Assembly (NCBI RefSeq): GCF_003194605.1
Contig: NZ_QHKY01000004.1
Span: forward strand, 372,001 to 436,000
Direction of reading: 5' to 3'
Source: Nocardioides gilvus
GTDB taxonomy: Bacteria; Actinomycetota; Actinomycetes; Propionibacteriales; Nocardioidaceae
DNA length: 64,000 bases
In this document: positions 33,377-43,097 of the stretch, in pieces
How the letters are laid out: each line of letters begins with the position of its first letter
How positions within the stretch are numbered: the first letter of the stretch is position 1
The notes under the pieces: model-generated
Told to the model about the DNA's origin: nothing
The model's database searches: none
The model's input: the letters and a program-made list of their open reading frames with translations, nothing else
Program-made: the position numbers and the translations under genes

Positions 33377-34849
33377 ATGAGCACGTCAGAGCAACCACCG
33401 TCCGCCGCGCCCTACCCTGTCCGCATCCACGCCACGTTCGACCCCGGGACGAGCCGGGCCCTGTGGCTGGTGAAGTGGCTCCTGGCCCTCCCGCACTACG
33501 TGATCCTGGCCTTCCTGTGGATCGCGGTCCTGGTGACGAGCGTCATCGCGTTCTTCGCGATCCTGCTCACGGCCCGCTACCCGCGCTCGCTGTTCGACTT
33601 CAACGTCGGGGTGCTGCGCTGGTCGTGGCGGGTCTCGTTCTACGCCTACGGTGCCCTCGGGACCGACCGCTACCCACCGTTCTCCCTGCACGAGGTGGCC
33701 GACTACCCCGCCCACCTCGAGGTCGACCACCCGGAGAGCCTGTCGCGGGGCAAGGTCCTGGTGAAGTCGTGGCTGTTGGCCATCCCGCACTACTTCGTCC
33801 TGGGTCTCCTTCTGGGGGGCGTGGGGTACACCGCTCCCGACGACAACGGCGCGTCGTCCTCCGGGGTCGGTCTGATCGGGTTGCTGGTCCTGGTCGCTGG
33901 GGTGTTCCTGCTCTTCACGGGCCGCTACCCCGAGCGACTCTTCGCCCTGGTGGTCGGACTGAACCGATGGGTCTTCCGGGTCGCGGGGTACGTGCTCCTG
34001 ATGACCGATCGCTACCCGCCGTTCGCGCTGGACCAGGGCGGACTCGACGCGGGGCCAGGCGGGCACCCGGGTCCTGCGGCAGGGCCCGCAGCCACCTCCG
34101 CGCAGGATCCCGCTGTCGCGAGCGCCGTGGCGTCGGCGCCCGGCGGCTCCCCTGCGCCGCAGCGTTCGCGGTGGACAACGGGACGAGTGGTTGCCCTGAC
34201 CCTGGGGTCTCTGTTGGTGTTCATCGCGGTCAGCCTCGCCGGAGCGGCCGGCACCCTGACCTGGATCGAGCAGGAGGAGCGGGACCGGGACGGTTTCATG
34301 ATGAGCGATCAGCTGGCGCTCGACACCACCACCCACGCGATCACCTCCGAGAGCCTGCGGCTGCACAGCGATGTCCCCGGCGACTTCCTCCCGGCCCAAC
34401 TGCTGGGGGACGCACGCCTGACCGCGACACCGGAGTCGGACTCCGATCTCTTCATCGGGATCGCCCCCACTGACGAGGTGCGGGACTACCTCACCGACGT
34501 CAGCCACGAGACCGTGACCGGCGTGCAGGACGACGATCCGACCATGACGGACCATCCGGGCGCCAGCACGCCCGCCGCCCCCGGTGAGCAGGACTTCTGG
34601 GTGGCGCAGGACTCCGGGACCGGCCCTCTCTCGATCACCTGGGAGCCGACCGACGGTGACTGGACGTTCGTGGCGATGAACTCCGACGCGACTCCCGTCA
34701 TCCGCACGGAGATGGCGGTGGGAGCGGAGTTGCCAGTCCTCGGCAAGGCGGCCGCCACCCTCGGTGTTCTCGCCGCGCTCGCGCTCCTCGTCGGCATCGC
34801 CCTGGTGGCGTACGCGCTGGTCAGTGCCTCGAGGAGGGGTCATGGTTGA
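33377..34849 (+). CDS. DUF4389 membrane protein (two DUF4389 units)
   Basis: The product is 490 residues from the ATG at 33377 with GAGGGAGG upstream. Two DUF4389 units are seen: residues about 15-105 (WLVKWLLALPHYVIL, TARYPRSLFDFNVGVLRW, TDRYPPFSL) and about 115-220 (LVKSWLLAIPHYFVLG, TGRYPERLFALVVGLNRW, TDRYPPFAL). A Pro/Ala linker is followed by another membrane segment, an outside domain and a last membrane segment near the C terminus. The function is unknown. Confidence 0.85.
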   Translation: MSTSEQPPSAAPYPVRIHATFDPGTSRALWLVKWLLALPHYVILAFLWIAVLVTSVIAFFAILLTARYPRSLFDFNVGVLRWSWRVSFYAYGALGTDRYPPFSLHEVADYPAHLEVDHPESLSRGKVLVKSWLLAIPHYFVLGLLLGGVGYTAPDDNGASSSGVGLIGLLVLVAGVFLLFTGRYPERLFALVVGLNRWVFRVAGYVLLMTDRYPPFALDQGGLDAGPGGHPGPAAGPAATSAQDPAVASAVASAPGGSPAPQRSRWTTGRVVALTLGSLLVFIAVSLAGAAGTLTWIEQEERDRDGFMMSDQLALDTTTHAITSESLRLHSDVPGDFLPAQLLGDARLTATPESDSDLFIGIAPTDEVRDYLTDVSHETVTGVQDDDPTMTDHPGASTPAAPGEQDFWVAQDSGTGPLSITWEPTDGDWTFVAMNSDATPVIRTEMAVGAELPVLGKAAATLGVLAALALLVGIALVAYALVSASRRGHG

Positions 34850-34903
34850 CGAGCGCGGGCGTCACCGACCCACCCTTCTCATCGCCAGTCCCAGGAGGCA
34901 GCC

Positions 34904-35434
34904 GTGAGCACTTTGGTCGTGTACGAGTCGATGTGGGGCAACACTCGAAGCATCGCTGAGGCGGTGGCCGAGGGGTTGGCCGAGGTGTCGGGCGAGCAGG
35001 TGCCGGTCCTCGACGTCATGGAGGCTCCGGCCGCCCTGCCCACGGACGTCGATCTCCTGGTCATCGGCGGTCCCACCCACGCCTTCTCGATGAGCCGCGC
35101 CAACACCCGCAAGGACGCGAGCGGCAAGGGGGCTCTGCCCGGTCACGAAGCCCGCGGCATCCGTGAGTGGTTGGAGCAGCAGCCCTCCTCGGACGTGGTC
35201 GACGTCGCGACCTTCGACACCCGCGTCGCCTCCGTACGCAAGTTGCCGGGGTCCGCGGCCAAGGCGGCCGGCAAGTCGGTGAGGCGTCACCATCTGGGTC
35301 GCCTCATCGACGTGGAGAGCTTCTACGTGGATGACATGTCTGGTCCCTTGCTCGACGGGGAGGTCGCGCGCGCCCAGGAGTGGGGTCGTGGGCTCGTGCC
35401 TGCGCGATCGCGCGAGGGCAGGGAGCCACGATGA
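34904..35434 (+). CDS. Flavodoxin-family protein
   Basis: The 176-residue product starts at a GTG with AGGAGG upstream. The FMN phosphate loop SMWGNTRSIAEA is near residues 8-20, and VIGGPTHAFSMSR is the second flavin loop. It is likely a small electron carrier or quinone/FMN reductase. It overlaps the following SRPBCC gene (ATGA), so the two are co-translated. Confidence 0.88.
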   Translation: MSTLVVYESMWGNTRSIAEAVAEGLAEVSGEQVPVLDVMEAPAALPTDVDLLVIGGPTHAFSMSRANTRKDASGKGALPGHEARGIREWLEQQPSSDVVDVATFDTRVASVRKLPGSAAKAAGKSVRRHHLGRLIDVESFYVDDMSGPLLDGEVARAQEWGRGLVPARSREGREPR

Positions 35435-36180
35435 CCACGGAGTCCGTCCCCAGACTGGCCGTGGTCCGGGCCCTGCTGGTCGTCTCGGGGGGACCCGTCG
35501 CACTCGCCCTGGGTGGCTTGCTCGCGCCGATCAGCGCGGCGAGGAAATGGCCGGAGCGGCTGTCGTCCCCACCCGCTCGCAGGGCTGCCTGGACAGTGAC
35601 CTCAGCAGCGACGCTGACCCCCTGGGTCTACGCGCTCCTCCTCCGTCCGTGGCTGCGGCGCTGGGGGGCCAGTCAGGCGGAGCGCACTGCGAGCTACCCC
35701 GGCGACATCGAGCGCCCTCTCTTCACCACCACTCGGGCGGTGACGGTGCACGCCCCCGCCCATGAGGTGTGGTCGTGGCTGGTCCAGATCGGCAGGGATC
35801 GGGGCGGCTTCTACTCCTACGACTGGTTGGAGAACCTGGCCGGGTGTCGCCTGCGGAGCGCCTCCAGGGTGCATCCCGAATGGCAGCACCTCGACGCAGG
35901 TGATTCGTTGGAGGTCTTCCCCGGCTATGCGACCACCATCGAGGCCATCGATCCTCCGCGGTCGATGTTGATCGCCAACTGGGGGGCCTATGTGGTGGAG
36001 CCCGTGACACCACACACCTGCCGGCTGATCGCCCGCTCCCACGCAGAGCGGGGACTCGCGGGGGCGGCGTACATCCTCTTCATCGAGCTCCCCCACGCGA
36101 TCATGGAACGGCGAATGCTCCTGGGCATCAAGGAGCGCGCGGAAGTCGCGCGTCACCGGACGCGCGACTCCCTCGCCTGA
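35431..36180 (+). CDS. SRPBCC/START-like domain protein with N-terminal membrane segments
   Basis: The product is 249 residues from the ATG at 35431 that overlaps the flavodoxin stop. The first about 85 residues have two hydrophobic segments ([20 protein letters not shown] and the [13 protein letters not shown] region). The rest is a polyketide-cyclase-like SRPBCC fold ([33 protein letters not shown]). The ligand is unknown. It ends the plus-strand run 32740-36180 and is 9 bases from the convergent ggt gene. Confidence 0.8.
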   Translation: MTTESVPRLAVVRALLVVSGGPVALALGGLLAPISAARKWPERLSSPPARRAAWTVTSAATLTPWVYALLLRPWLRRWGASQAERTASYPGDIERPLFTTTRAVTVHAPAHEVWSWLVQIGRDRGGFYSYDWLENLAGCRLRSASRVHPEWQHLDAGDSLEVFPGYATTIEAIDPPRSMLIANWGAYVVEPVTPHTCRLIARSHAERGLAGAAYILFIELPHAIMERRMLLGIKERAEVARHRTRDSLA

Positions 36181-36189
36181 ACTCGTCCC

Positions 36190-38052
36190 TCAGCGCACGC
36201 GCCACACCACCGCCGCTGCTCCCCCGCCGCGACGGTCAGGCTCGGCGACCGCGGTCATCCTTCCCCAGCGTCCGAATTCGATCGCGCTCGCGGCTCCGAT
36301 CTCGGCGGCGCTGCTGAAGCTGTCACCGGAGGCGACGAGGGTGTGATCCAGTGCCCTGAGCGCGGTCCCGTAGCGATCGATGAACGCGGGCTCAGCGGTC
36401 ACGTTGGTCGTGTTGCGCTGCGTGGCCCGAGGAGCCGCAATCGACTCGGAGATGTTCATCCCCAGGTCGATCCGGTTCACCAGCATCTGCAGCACCGTGG
36501 TGATGATCGTCGACCCACCGGGTGAGCCGAGCGCCAAGAAGGGCTTGCCGTGGCGGAGCACGATCGTGGGCGACATCGACGAACGCGGACGCTTGCCCGG
36601 CTGGATCCGGTTGGGGTCCTCCGGGTCGTAGACGGTCGAGAAGTCGGTGAGCTCGTTGTTCAGGATGAACCCGTGCCCGGGGACCACCTGACCCGACCCG
36701 CCGGTCTGCTCGATCGTCAACGTGTAGGCCACCACGTTGCCCCACTTGTCAGCCACCGTCAGGTGGGTCGTGGAGATGTTCTCGGTGTCGGCATCGGTCT
36801 CGCCGGTGGCGCTGGCGGCGTCACAGACCCCGTCGTACGAGGTCACGTCACCGGCCGAGACTGGCTTCGACAGCGCCGCGTCGGGGTCGATCTCACAGGC
36901 CCTTTCCGCGGCGAAACGGTCGCTGAGCAGGTCGCTGACCGGGACGTCGACGTACGCCGGGTCCCCGAGGTAGCGGCCGCGGTCGGCGAAGGCGAGCGCA
37001 CTGGCCTCGAAGTAGTGGTGCAGCGCGTCGGTCTCGTCCATGTCGCGGAGGTTGAAGCGTTCGAGGATGTTGAGCGCCTCACCCACGGTCGTACCACCCG
37101 AGGAGCTGGGCGCCATCCCGTACACCTGGAATCCGCGGTAGTCGCTCTGCGTGGGGCGCTGCTCGAGCACCTTGTAGTCGCGAAGATCGCTGGCCGACAG
37201 GTAGCCCGGCGGCACGGGAAGGGACGTGTCAGCGCTCGTACGCGGGTCGCGTACGACGTCGACCATCAGCTCGGCGAGCGGCCCGCGGTAGAAGGAACGG
37301 ACGCCTCGTTGACCGAGCATCCGGTAGGTCTTGGCCAGGTCGCGGTTGCGGAAGGTGGTGCCCACCTGCGGGGCGTCGCCGCCGGGCAGGAAGAGGTCGC
37401 TGGTCGCCGGGAACGCCTCGAAGCGGACCTGGTTGTCGAGAGTCTGCTGCCGGAAGGTCTCGTCGACCACGAACCCGCGACTGGCGACCTGCACTGCGGG
37501 TGCGAGCGCCTTGCGCAAGCTCAGGGTGCCCCACTTGTCGAGCGCCCGTTGCCAGGTGAGCGGGGTGCCGGGCACACCGACGGAGACGCCACTGGTGACC
37601 AGCTCGGGCGTGAAGTTGTAGGGCTCACCGGTGGCGGGGTCGATGAAGGCGTCGTTCGGCATCGTCTGCGGCGCGGTCTCGCGGCCGTCGATGGTGGAGA
37701 CCCGCCTGGTGCGGGCGTCGTAGTGGACGAAGTAGCCGCCACCTCCGAGGCCGGCGCTGTACGGCTCGGTCACGCCCAGGGTGGCAGCTGCGGCGACGGC
37801 GGCGTCGGTGGCGTTGCCCCCGCGGCGCAGGACCTTCAGCGCGGCGTTGGTCGCGTCGGGGTCAACGGTGGAGACCGCTCCCCCGTAGCCGGTCGCGGTC
37901 GCGACCTTGGCTGGCGCCTTGGGCGGCGGATGGTGTGGTCCGCGGTGGCCGCCCGGCCCGCCGGCGTTGCCGGGGCTGAGGAGAAGGCCGCTCAGGGCGA
38001 GCGCTGAGGTGGCTGCGAGGGCGGTGCTGCGGGCGAATCTGGACGTCTTCAT
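36190..38052 (-). CDS. ggt: Gamma-glutamyltransferase
   Basis: The 620-residue precursor has a signal peptide (about residues 1-30) and a His/Pro-rich linker. The autoprocessing and catalytic Thr is residue 428 at the start of TTHLTVADKWGN, where the small subunit would begin. GLGGGGYFVHYD and the late SGGTTVGEALNILE and GSPGGSTIITTVLQ segments are family hallmarks. The enzyme cleaves gamma-glutamyl bonds (glutathione, gamma-peptides) outside the cell. GGGAGGT lies just before the ATG on the minus strand. Confidence 0.95.
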   Translation of the reverse strand: MKTSRFARSTALAATSALALSGLLLSPGNAGGPGGHRGPHHPPPKAPAKVATATGYGGAVSTVDPDATNAALKVLRRGGNATDAAVAAAATLGVTEPYSAGLGGGGYFVHYDARTRRVSTIDGRETAPQTMPNDAFIDPATGEPYNFTPELVTSGVSVGVPGTPLTWQRALDKWGTLSLRKALAPAVQVASRGFVVDETFRQQTLDNQVRFEAFPATSDLFLPGGDAPQVGTTFRNRDLAKTYRMLGQRGVRSFYRGPLAELMVDVVRDPRTSADTSLPVPPGYLSASDLRDYKVLEQRPTQSDYRGFQVYGMAPSSSGGTTVGEALNILERFNLRDMDETDALHHYFEASALAFADRGRYLGDPAYVDVPVSDLLSDRFAAERACEIDPDAALSKPVSAGDVTSYDGVCDAASATGETDADTENISTTHLTVADKWGNVVAYTLTIEQTGGSGQVVPGHGFILNNELTDFSTVYDPEDPNRIQPGKRPRSSMSPTIVLRHGKPFLALGSPGGSTIITTVLQMLVNRIDLGMNISESIAAPRATQRNTTNVTAEPAFIDRYGTALRALDHTLVASGDSFSSAAEIGAASAIEFGRWGRMTAVAEPDRRGGGAAAVVWRVR

Positions 38053-38128
38053 GGACTACCTCCCGAGAAGTGGTCTCATTACCGTCCCGCTCCGGAGGGG
38101 GTCCTGTCCATACCCCTGACAGCAGACA

Positions 38129-38842
38129 TCAGGTGGACGCAGTGGTCCCCATCTGTTCGTCCACGACCTGGCGCGCCAACTGGGCCAGTTTGATGTTCAG
38201 GTGCTGCGACATCCGGCTCAGGGTGTCGAAAGCCTCCTCCTCCGAGATGCCACGAGTCGACATCAACATCCCCATTGCTTTGCCGATCTCTCGGTTGCTC
38301 TGCAATCCGCGCGCCAGGGTTTCGGCGCGCTCGTGCTGGGCCGCGGCACCGAGGGCGGTCGAGGCGAACGCAGCGATGATGGCGCCCATGTCGGCGGCTT
38401 CCGCATCGAAACCTCCGGGAGTGTCGGAGAACAGGTTGAGCGCGCCGGCCTTCCGCGCGCCGACATTGACGCGATAGCCGATCATCCCGCGGACGGGCGT
38501 CTCCTTCAGCACGCGCTCCGCCAACGCTGGCCATGACGGATCAGTGCGAATGTCCCGATCCATCTGGAAGGACTCCTCGGTCATGGCGTCATAGCAAGGC
38601 CCTTCCCGCAGTTCGCTCTCCAGCCGGTCGACATGGGAGGCGACAGCGTCGGTCGCGCCGTGAGACGTCAACTCTCCGCCTCCTTGCAGTGTGCTCAGGC
38701 AGGCGTGATCACAGCCCGGCACGACGTCGACGGCGATGCGGCACACGGCGGCGTACACGTCGTCGTACTCGCCGCGCGAATAGAGCACTTCCGCGAGGGC
38801 AGACAGTGCTTCTGTGACCGCCGCAAGCGGGGACTGGCTCAT
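38129..38842 (-). CDS. GAF-ANTAR antitermination regulator
   Basis: The product is 237 residues from the ATG at 38842 (a GTG at 38851 is possible). A GAF domain fills the first about 165 residues, and the C-terminal ANTAR domain reads LQSNREIGKAMGMLMSTRGISEEEAFDTLSRMSQHLN. ANTAR proteins bind paired RNA hairpins and prevent termination. The GAF ligand is unknown. It is divergent from the multidomain phosphatase. Confidence 0.9.
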   Translation of the reverse strand: MSQSPLAAVTEALSALAEVLYSRGEYDDVYAAVCRIAVDVVPGCDHACLSTLQGGGELTSHGATDAVASHVDRLESELREGPCYDAMTEESFQMDRDIRTDPSWPALAERVLKETPVRGMIGYRVNVGARKAGALNLFSDTPGGFDAEAADMGAIIAAFASTALGAAAQHERAETLARGLQSNREIGKAMGMLMSTRGISEEEAFDTLSRMSQHLNIKLAQLARQVVDEQMGTTAST

Positions 38843-38977
38843 GCACACCATTATGGCTCAGTGCCTTGGTCCGCACAGCCATACATCACGCCAAGGGCGC
38901 GTGAGCCGAATTTCCTCGCGCACGTGTCACAATGATCTCTCGGGTGAAGCAAAGCGCCCTACACACAGCTTGACGGG

Positions 38978-41584
38978 TTGTCCTTGAACAACAATGAACT
39001 GCTCCACCCTGCGCCGCGCTCGGCACTCACCGTCGGTCTTGGAGATGACCCGGAGTTTCTGCGGTCCGACTACGCCCGGTTGATCACCGGCCATCTCGTC
39101 GGCACCACCCGCCTGAGCCGGCTGACTGACCTGACCGCTCGGCTGCTGGGCACGACCTCGTCCCAGGTGTCGATGATCTCGGACGTCCAGACCGTCGTTG
39201 GCGGCACCGGCGTGGCCGCTGCCAGCGAGTTCCACGAGTCCCCCGCCGAGGATTCGCTCTGCACGGTGACCGTGAAGAACGGCACGCCGGTGGTGGTTCA
39301 AGACGCCGTTCAGGACGAACGCGTCGCAGGGTTGGCGCCCGTGACCAGTGGTGCCGTTCGCACGTACGTTGGAGTGCCGCTGCGCGCCGGTGGCCACGTG
39401 GTCGGAGCGCTCTGCGCCTACGACGACCACGTGCGTACGTGGACCGATGCCGACGTCGTGCTCCTGGAGCTGCTCGCCGAGGCCGTGACCGCTGAGCTGG
39501 AGCTGGCCGCTGTCGAGGCCAGCTACGGCGAGGACCGGCAGGTCTGGAGCGTCGCGGTGGAGGCCGCCGGAGTGGGCGCCTACGACTGGAACCTGCGCAC
39601 CAACGAGCTGCACTGGGACGACCGCACGTTGGAACTCTTCGGCTTGGATCACGACCGCTTCGACGGCCGGATCGAGACCTTCACCTCCCTCGTGCACGCC
39701 GACGACGTCGACCGTGTCACGCACGCCTGGCGGACCGCGATCGAGGAGTGTGGCGTGCTCGACGTGGAGTACCGCGTGGTGCCGCCCGACGGCCCGACGC
39801 GCTGGGTGCTGGCACGCGGCCAGGCGTTCCCCGGTCTCTCGGGCCGGGCCGAGCGGCTCGTGGGCGCCGTCCTGGACACCACGCAGGTGCAGGAAGGTGA
39901 GGCGCGGATTGCCCGCGTACTGGAAGCCATGCCCAGCGCCTTCTTCAGCGTGGACCGGGAATGGCGCTTCACCTACGCCAACGCCGGAGCGCAGCAACTG
40001 TTGGCCGGTGTCTCGGTTGAGCTGGGCGGGCACGTGCTGTGGGAGCTGTTCCCGGAGGCGGTTGGCAGCGACTTCGAGGTGCACTACCGGCGCGCAGCGG
40101 AGTCGGGGGAACCTGTCACGTTCGAGGCCTACTACCCGCCACCGCTGGACGCCTGGTACGAGGTCCGCGCCTGGCCCAGCCCGGAAGGCCTCGCGGTCTA
40201 CTTCCTGGACATCACAGACCGCCGCGCCACCGAGGACGAGTTGGCGCGCGCTGCGGCGCGTGGCTCGCTGCTCGCCGAGGTCACCTCGTCGCTGACGTCG
40301 ACCTTCGACACCTATCAGGCGGTCGGCCGACTGGCCGAGCTCATCGTGCCTCGGCTGGGTGAGTGGTGCATCGTCACCTTGCTCGACCACCCGGAGCCGT
40401 TCACCCAGCGAGACTGGCGACGACACCTGCGTGACATCGGCCTCGCACACGCCGACCCCGCGCGGCTGCCGACACTGGAGCGGTACACCGAACTGCGGGT
40501 GTCGGCGCTCTCCGACAACTCCTACCTGGCCAAGGCCCTCAGCGGCGGAAGCTCCGTCCTCGTGGCTGACCGCGCCGACGAGCAGGTCACCGCGACCCTC
40601 GCCCCCGGTGAGGCACGCGAGCGGTACCTCGAGCTCGAGCCACAGTGCGCCGTCTTCCTACCGATTCGCGGCCGGGGTCGTACGGTCGGTGCGCTCACCG
40701 TCGGACGCGGGCACGGGATGGCTCCGTTCACTCCCGACGAGCTGAACACGCTCGTGGACATCTCGGCTCGAGCCGGAATGGCGCTGGACAACGCCCAGGC
40801 GTACGCCAAACAGCGCGAACTCGCCGAGGGGCTGCAGCGCAGCCTCCTCACCCCGCCGCCGAACCCCGAACACCTCCAGGTGGTGGTCCGGTACGAGCCG
40901 GCCGCCGAGGTCGCCCAGGTCGGCGGCGACTGGTACGACTCCTTCCAGCAGACCGATGGCTCCGTGGTCCTGGTGATCGGCGACGTGGTCGGGCACGACA
41001 CCGTCGCCGCAGCCGCCATGGGCCACTTGCGCGCGCTGCTGCGCGGCATCGCCGTCACCACCGGCGCCGGGCCGGCCGATATCCTGCAGCGCGTCGACCA
41101 GGCCATGCCGGTGCTGCAGATCGAGACCACCGCGACCGCGGTCGTCGCCCAGGTGGAGCAGACGCCGGAGGAACGCGCGGCCGGAACAGCGCGACTGCGC
41201 TGGTCCAACGCCGGTCACCCGCCGCTGATCGTCGCCGTTCCGCAGGCCGACGGCAGCGTGCTCACCCAGGTGCTCGAGGGCGAAGGACCCGACCTGCTGC
41301 TCGGCATGAACCTCGGCGTCGAGCGCGCCGAGGCGGTCGTCGCCATACCGGTGGGGTCAACGGTGCTGCTCTACTCCGACGGCTTGGTCGAGCGACGCGG
41401 CCAGGACCTCGATGACGGCATCGATTTGCTGCGCACCACCCTCGCGGAACTGGTCGCGGACGGCGCCGACCTCGAGACCGTCGGCGACGAGTTGCTGACA
41501 CGGCTGATGCCTGAGCGTGCCGACGACGATGTCGCGCTCGTGGCCATACGGCTGCGTGATCCGGTCGTGGGGTCCTTGAGCTGA
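38978..41584 (+). CDS. GAF-PAS-PAS-GAF-SpoIIE (PP2C) serine phosphatase
   Basis: The 868-residue product starts at a TTG (38978 or 38984); no ATG fits. Domains by eye: GAF about 35-175, PAS about 190-295 (DWNLRTNELHWDDRTLELFG), PAS about 308-415, GAF about 430-605, and SpoIIE-type PP2C from about 630. The metal-binding Asp motifs are present: GGDWYDS, IGDVVGHD, LLYSDGLVE and DDDVALV. Such phosphatases reactivate anti-sigma antagonists in stress pathways. No antagonist gene is adjacent, so its partner must be elsewhere. Confidence 0.93.
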   Translation: MSLNNNELLHPAPRSALTVGLGDDPEFLRSDYARLITGHLVGTTRLSRLTDLTARLLGTTSSQVSMISDVQTVVGGTGVAAASEFHESPAEDSLCTVTVKNGTPVVVQDAVQDERVAGLAPVTSGAVRTYVGVPLRAGGHVVGALCAYDDHVRTWTDADVVLLELLAEAVTAELELAAVEASYGEDRQVWSVAVEAAGVGAYDWNLRTNELHWDDRTLELFGLDHDRFDGRIETFTSLVHADDVDRVTHAWRTAIEECGVLDVEYRVVPPDGPTRWVLARGQAFPGLSGRAERLVGAVLDTTQVQEGEARIARVLEAMPSAFFSVDREWRFTYANAGAQQLLAGVSVELGGHVLWELFPEAVGSDFEVHYRRAAESGEPVTFEAYYPPPLDAWYEVRAWPSPEGLAVYFLDITDRRATEDELARAAARGSLLAEVTSSLTSTFDTYQAVGRLAELIVPRLGEWCIVTLLDHPEPFTQRDWRRHLRDIGLAHADPARLPTLERYTELRVSALSDNSYLAKALSGGSSVLVADRADEQVTATLAPGEARERYLELEPQCAVFLPIRGRGRTVGALTVGRGHGMAPFTPDELNTLVDISARAGMALDNAQAYAKQRELAEGLQRSLLTPPPNPEHLQVVVRYEPAAEVAQVGGDWYDSFQQTDGSVVLVIGDVVGHDTVAAAAMGHLRALLRGIAVTTGAGPADILQRVDQAMPVLQIETTATAVVAQVEQTPEERAAGTARLRWSNAGHPPLIVAVPQADGSVLTQVLEGEGPDLLLGMNLGVERAEAVVAIPVGSTVLLYSDGLVERRGQDLDDGIDLLRTTLAELVADGADLETVGDELLTRLMPERADDDVALVAIRLRDPVVGSLS

Positions 41585-41591
41585 CACGCTC

Positions 41592-41603
41592 ACGAACGTT
41601 GGG
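41592..41603. promoter_or_regulatory. Candidate TetR operator, site 1 (ACGAACGTTGGG)
   Basis: ACGAACGTTGGG lies about 55 bases before the TetR ATG and matches ACGANCGTTRGG, also found at 54226-54237 and 61906-61917. The position suits autoregulation. The centre AACGTT is itself palindromic. Confidence 0.4.
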
Positions 41604-41656
41604 AAGATGGCTCGTGCTGGTGCACATCCCAAGCCGGGTCGCACTAGGCTGGGCCC

Positions 41657-42328
41657 ATGCCTGATGAGCCAGTGACTCCAGATCTCCATCTGCTCAGGCT
41701 GCTGGTGCATGTTCGTGACAGCCAGCGGTCTGACCCGGAGGGCACTCGTCGCACCATCATCGGTGAAGCCATGTCGCTGTTCACCCGGCTCGGATACGGC
41801 GGTACCTCGATGCGCGCCATCGCCAGCGCCGTCGGGGTCCAGGCCGGCAGTCTGTACGCCCACTTCCCACGGGGCAAGCAGGAGATCCTGTTCGAAGGGC
41901 TGCGTGACATCTGCGACGAGGTGCTCGCCCACGTCTCAAGGCCGCTGACACCGACGATGTCGACCCGCGAGCAGTTGGAGACGTTGATCCGCCAGCACGT
42001 CTCGTGGCAGTTGGACAACGGAGCGAAAGGGCTCGCTTGGCATGCCGCTTTCGGTGGGCTCGGGGTGTACGGCGCCATGTCGGGGGCCGAACAGGCCCAG
42101 ATCAAAGCCGCCCGTCGGCTGTACCACGACTATCTGGAGGCACTGGTCGCTCAGCTCGCTGGCCCCGAGAACGCCCGCCCCCGTGCCCAGGCAACCCTGA
42201 CCCTCTGCGACAACGCCCACCGGTTGCGCCCCAGCCCCGAGGCCCCCAGCTCCCAGGTCGCCGACCTTGTGGTCGAGATGGCCGACCGCATCATTGGTCT
42301 ACCGGCCCAGGTGCCGATTCCCTCCTGA
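41657..42328 (+). CDS. TetR/AcrR-family transcriptional regulator
   Basis: The 223-residue product has a TetR helix-turn-helix near residues 30-75 (IIGEAMSLFTRLGYGGTSMRAIASAVGVQAGSLYAHFPRGKQ), followed by a helical ligand domain. A TAGGCT -10-like element ends 6 bases before the ATG, so the mRNA may be leaderless. It is convergent with the end of the 13-gene catabolic operon, and the motif shared with the other promoters makes it the leading candidate regulator of the cluster. Confidence 0.9.
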   Translation: MPDEPVTPDLHLLRLLVHVRDSQRSDPEGTRRTIIGEAMSLFTRLGYGGTSMRAIASAVGVQAGSLYAHFPRGKQEILFEGLRDICDEVLAHVSRPLTPTMSTREQLETLIRQHVSWQLDNGAKGLAWHAAFGGLGVYGAMSGAEQAQIKAARRLYHDYLEALVAQLAGPENARPRAQATLTLCDNAHRLRPSPEAPSSQVADLVVEMADRIIGLPAQVPIPS

Positions 42329-42374
42329 GCAGTCCGTGGGGCCGCGAGTCCGGGCGCCGCGCGAGGGGTTCTGC

Positions 42375-43097
42375 TCAGCGCACGACCCGTCGGGTCTGGG
42401 TCCCGCGGGCCACGAAGGTGCCATCGGGCCGGTACAGCGTGCCGGTGTCGGCACAGAACTCCTCGTCGGCCCACTCCGTGCGCATTTCGCCCCAGAGCCA
42501 CTGACCTGGGCGGACCCGGGCGTTCGGGTTGAGATGCAGTGCGAAGTCGATTGTCGGGACGTAGGCCGGCACCGGATCAGCGAAGAAGAGCCCCGGGGGC
42601 AGTAGATCGAGCAGCGCCGCTTCGGCACCACCGTGTCCGAGGTGGGTGTCTGCTTGGGTGCGTACCCAGGCCCGTGTCGTGATGATCCCCTCGTCCGCCG
42701 ACTGACCAGCAACGCGGATCTGAAACTTCGAGTCGTACTCCAGCTCCCCCCAAGGGGCCTGGAAGTCGTGGAGCTTCTCGGGGTCCGGCAGCGCTGCCCA
42801 CCGGCGCGGCTCCAACGGCGTCCTCCCTCCGGAAGCGATCAGCTTGGCCACGGCGCTGGCGCGTTGCCTTCCCTGGACGAGGGTTGCTCGTACGGTCGCC
42901 GTGCTCCGGCCACGGTGCACGGTCTCGGCGACCACCTCCACCGGACCAGGAAACACGGTGCCGGAGAACTCGACCCACATGGAGGCGAGCTCGAGTCCGG
43001 CGAGGTCCGGATCGATCTGCACGGCATCGGCCAGGCAGGCGGCCACCTTCCCGCCGTAGATGCCCTCCTTGCCCCGCCAGTCCGCGCCGATGATCAT
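42375..43097 (-). CDS. Acyl-CoA thioesterase-like protein (double hotdog)
   Basis: The 240-residue product resembles TesB-type double-hotdog thioesterases: YGGKVAACLADAVQ early, PGPVEVVAETVHRGRSTATVRATLVQ in the first hotdog, and PAYVPTIDFALHLN...WLWGEMRTEWADEEFCADTGTLYRPDGTFVARGTQ in the second. It would release the acid from an acyl-CoA. It is the last gene of the minus operon and overlaps the cupin-like gene by four bases. Confidence 0.85.
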   Translation of the reverse strand: MIIGADWRGKEGIYGGKVAACLADAVQIDPDLAGLELASMWVEFSGTVFPGPVEVVAETVHRGRSTATVRATLVQGRQRASAVAKLIASGGRTPLEPRRWAALPDPEKLHDFQAPWGELEYDSKFQIRVAGQSADEGIITTRAWVRTQADTHLGHGGAEAALLDLLPPGLFFADPVPAYVPTIDFALHLNPNARVRPGQWLWGEMRTEWADEEFCADTGTLYRPDGTFVARGTQTRRVVR

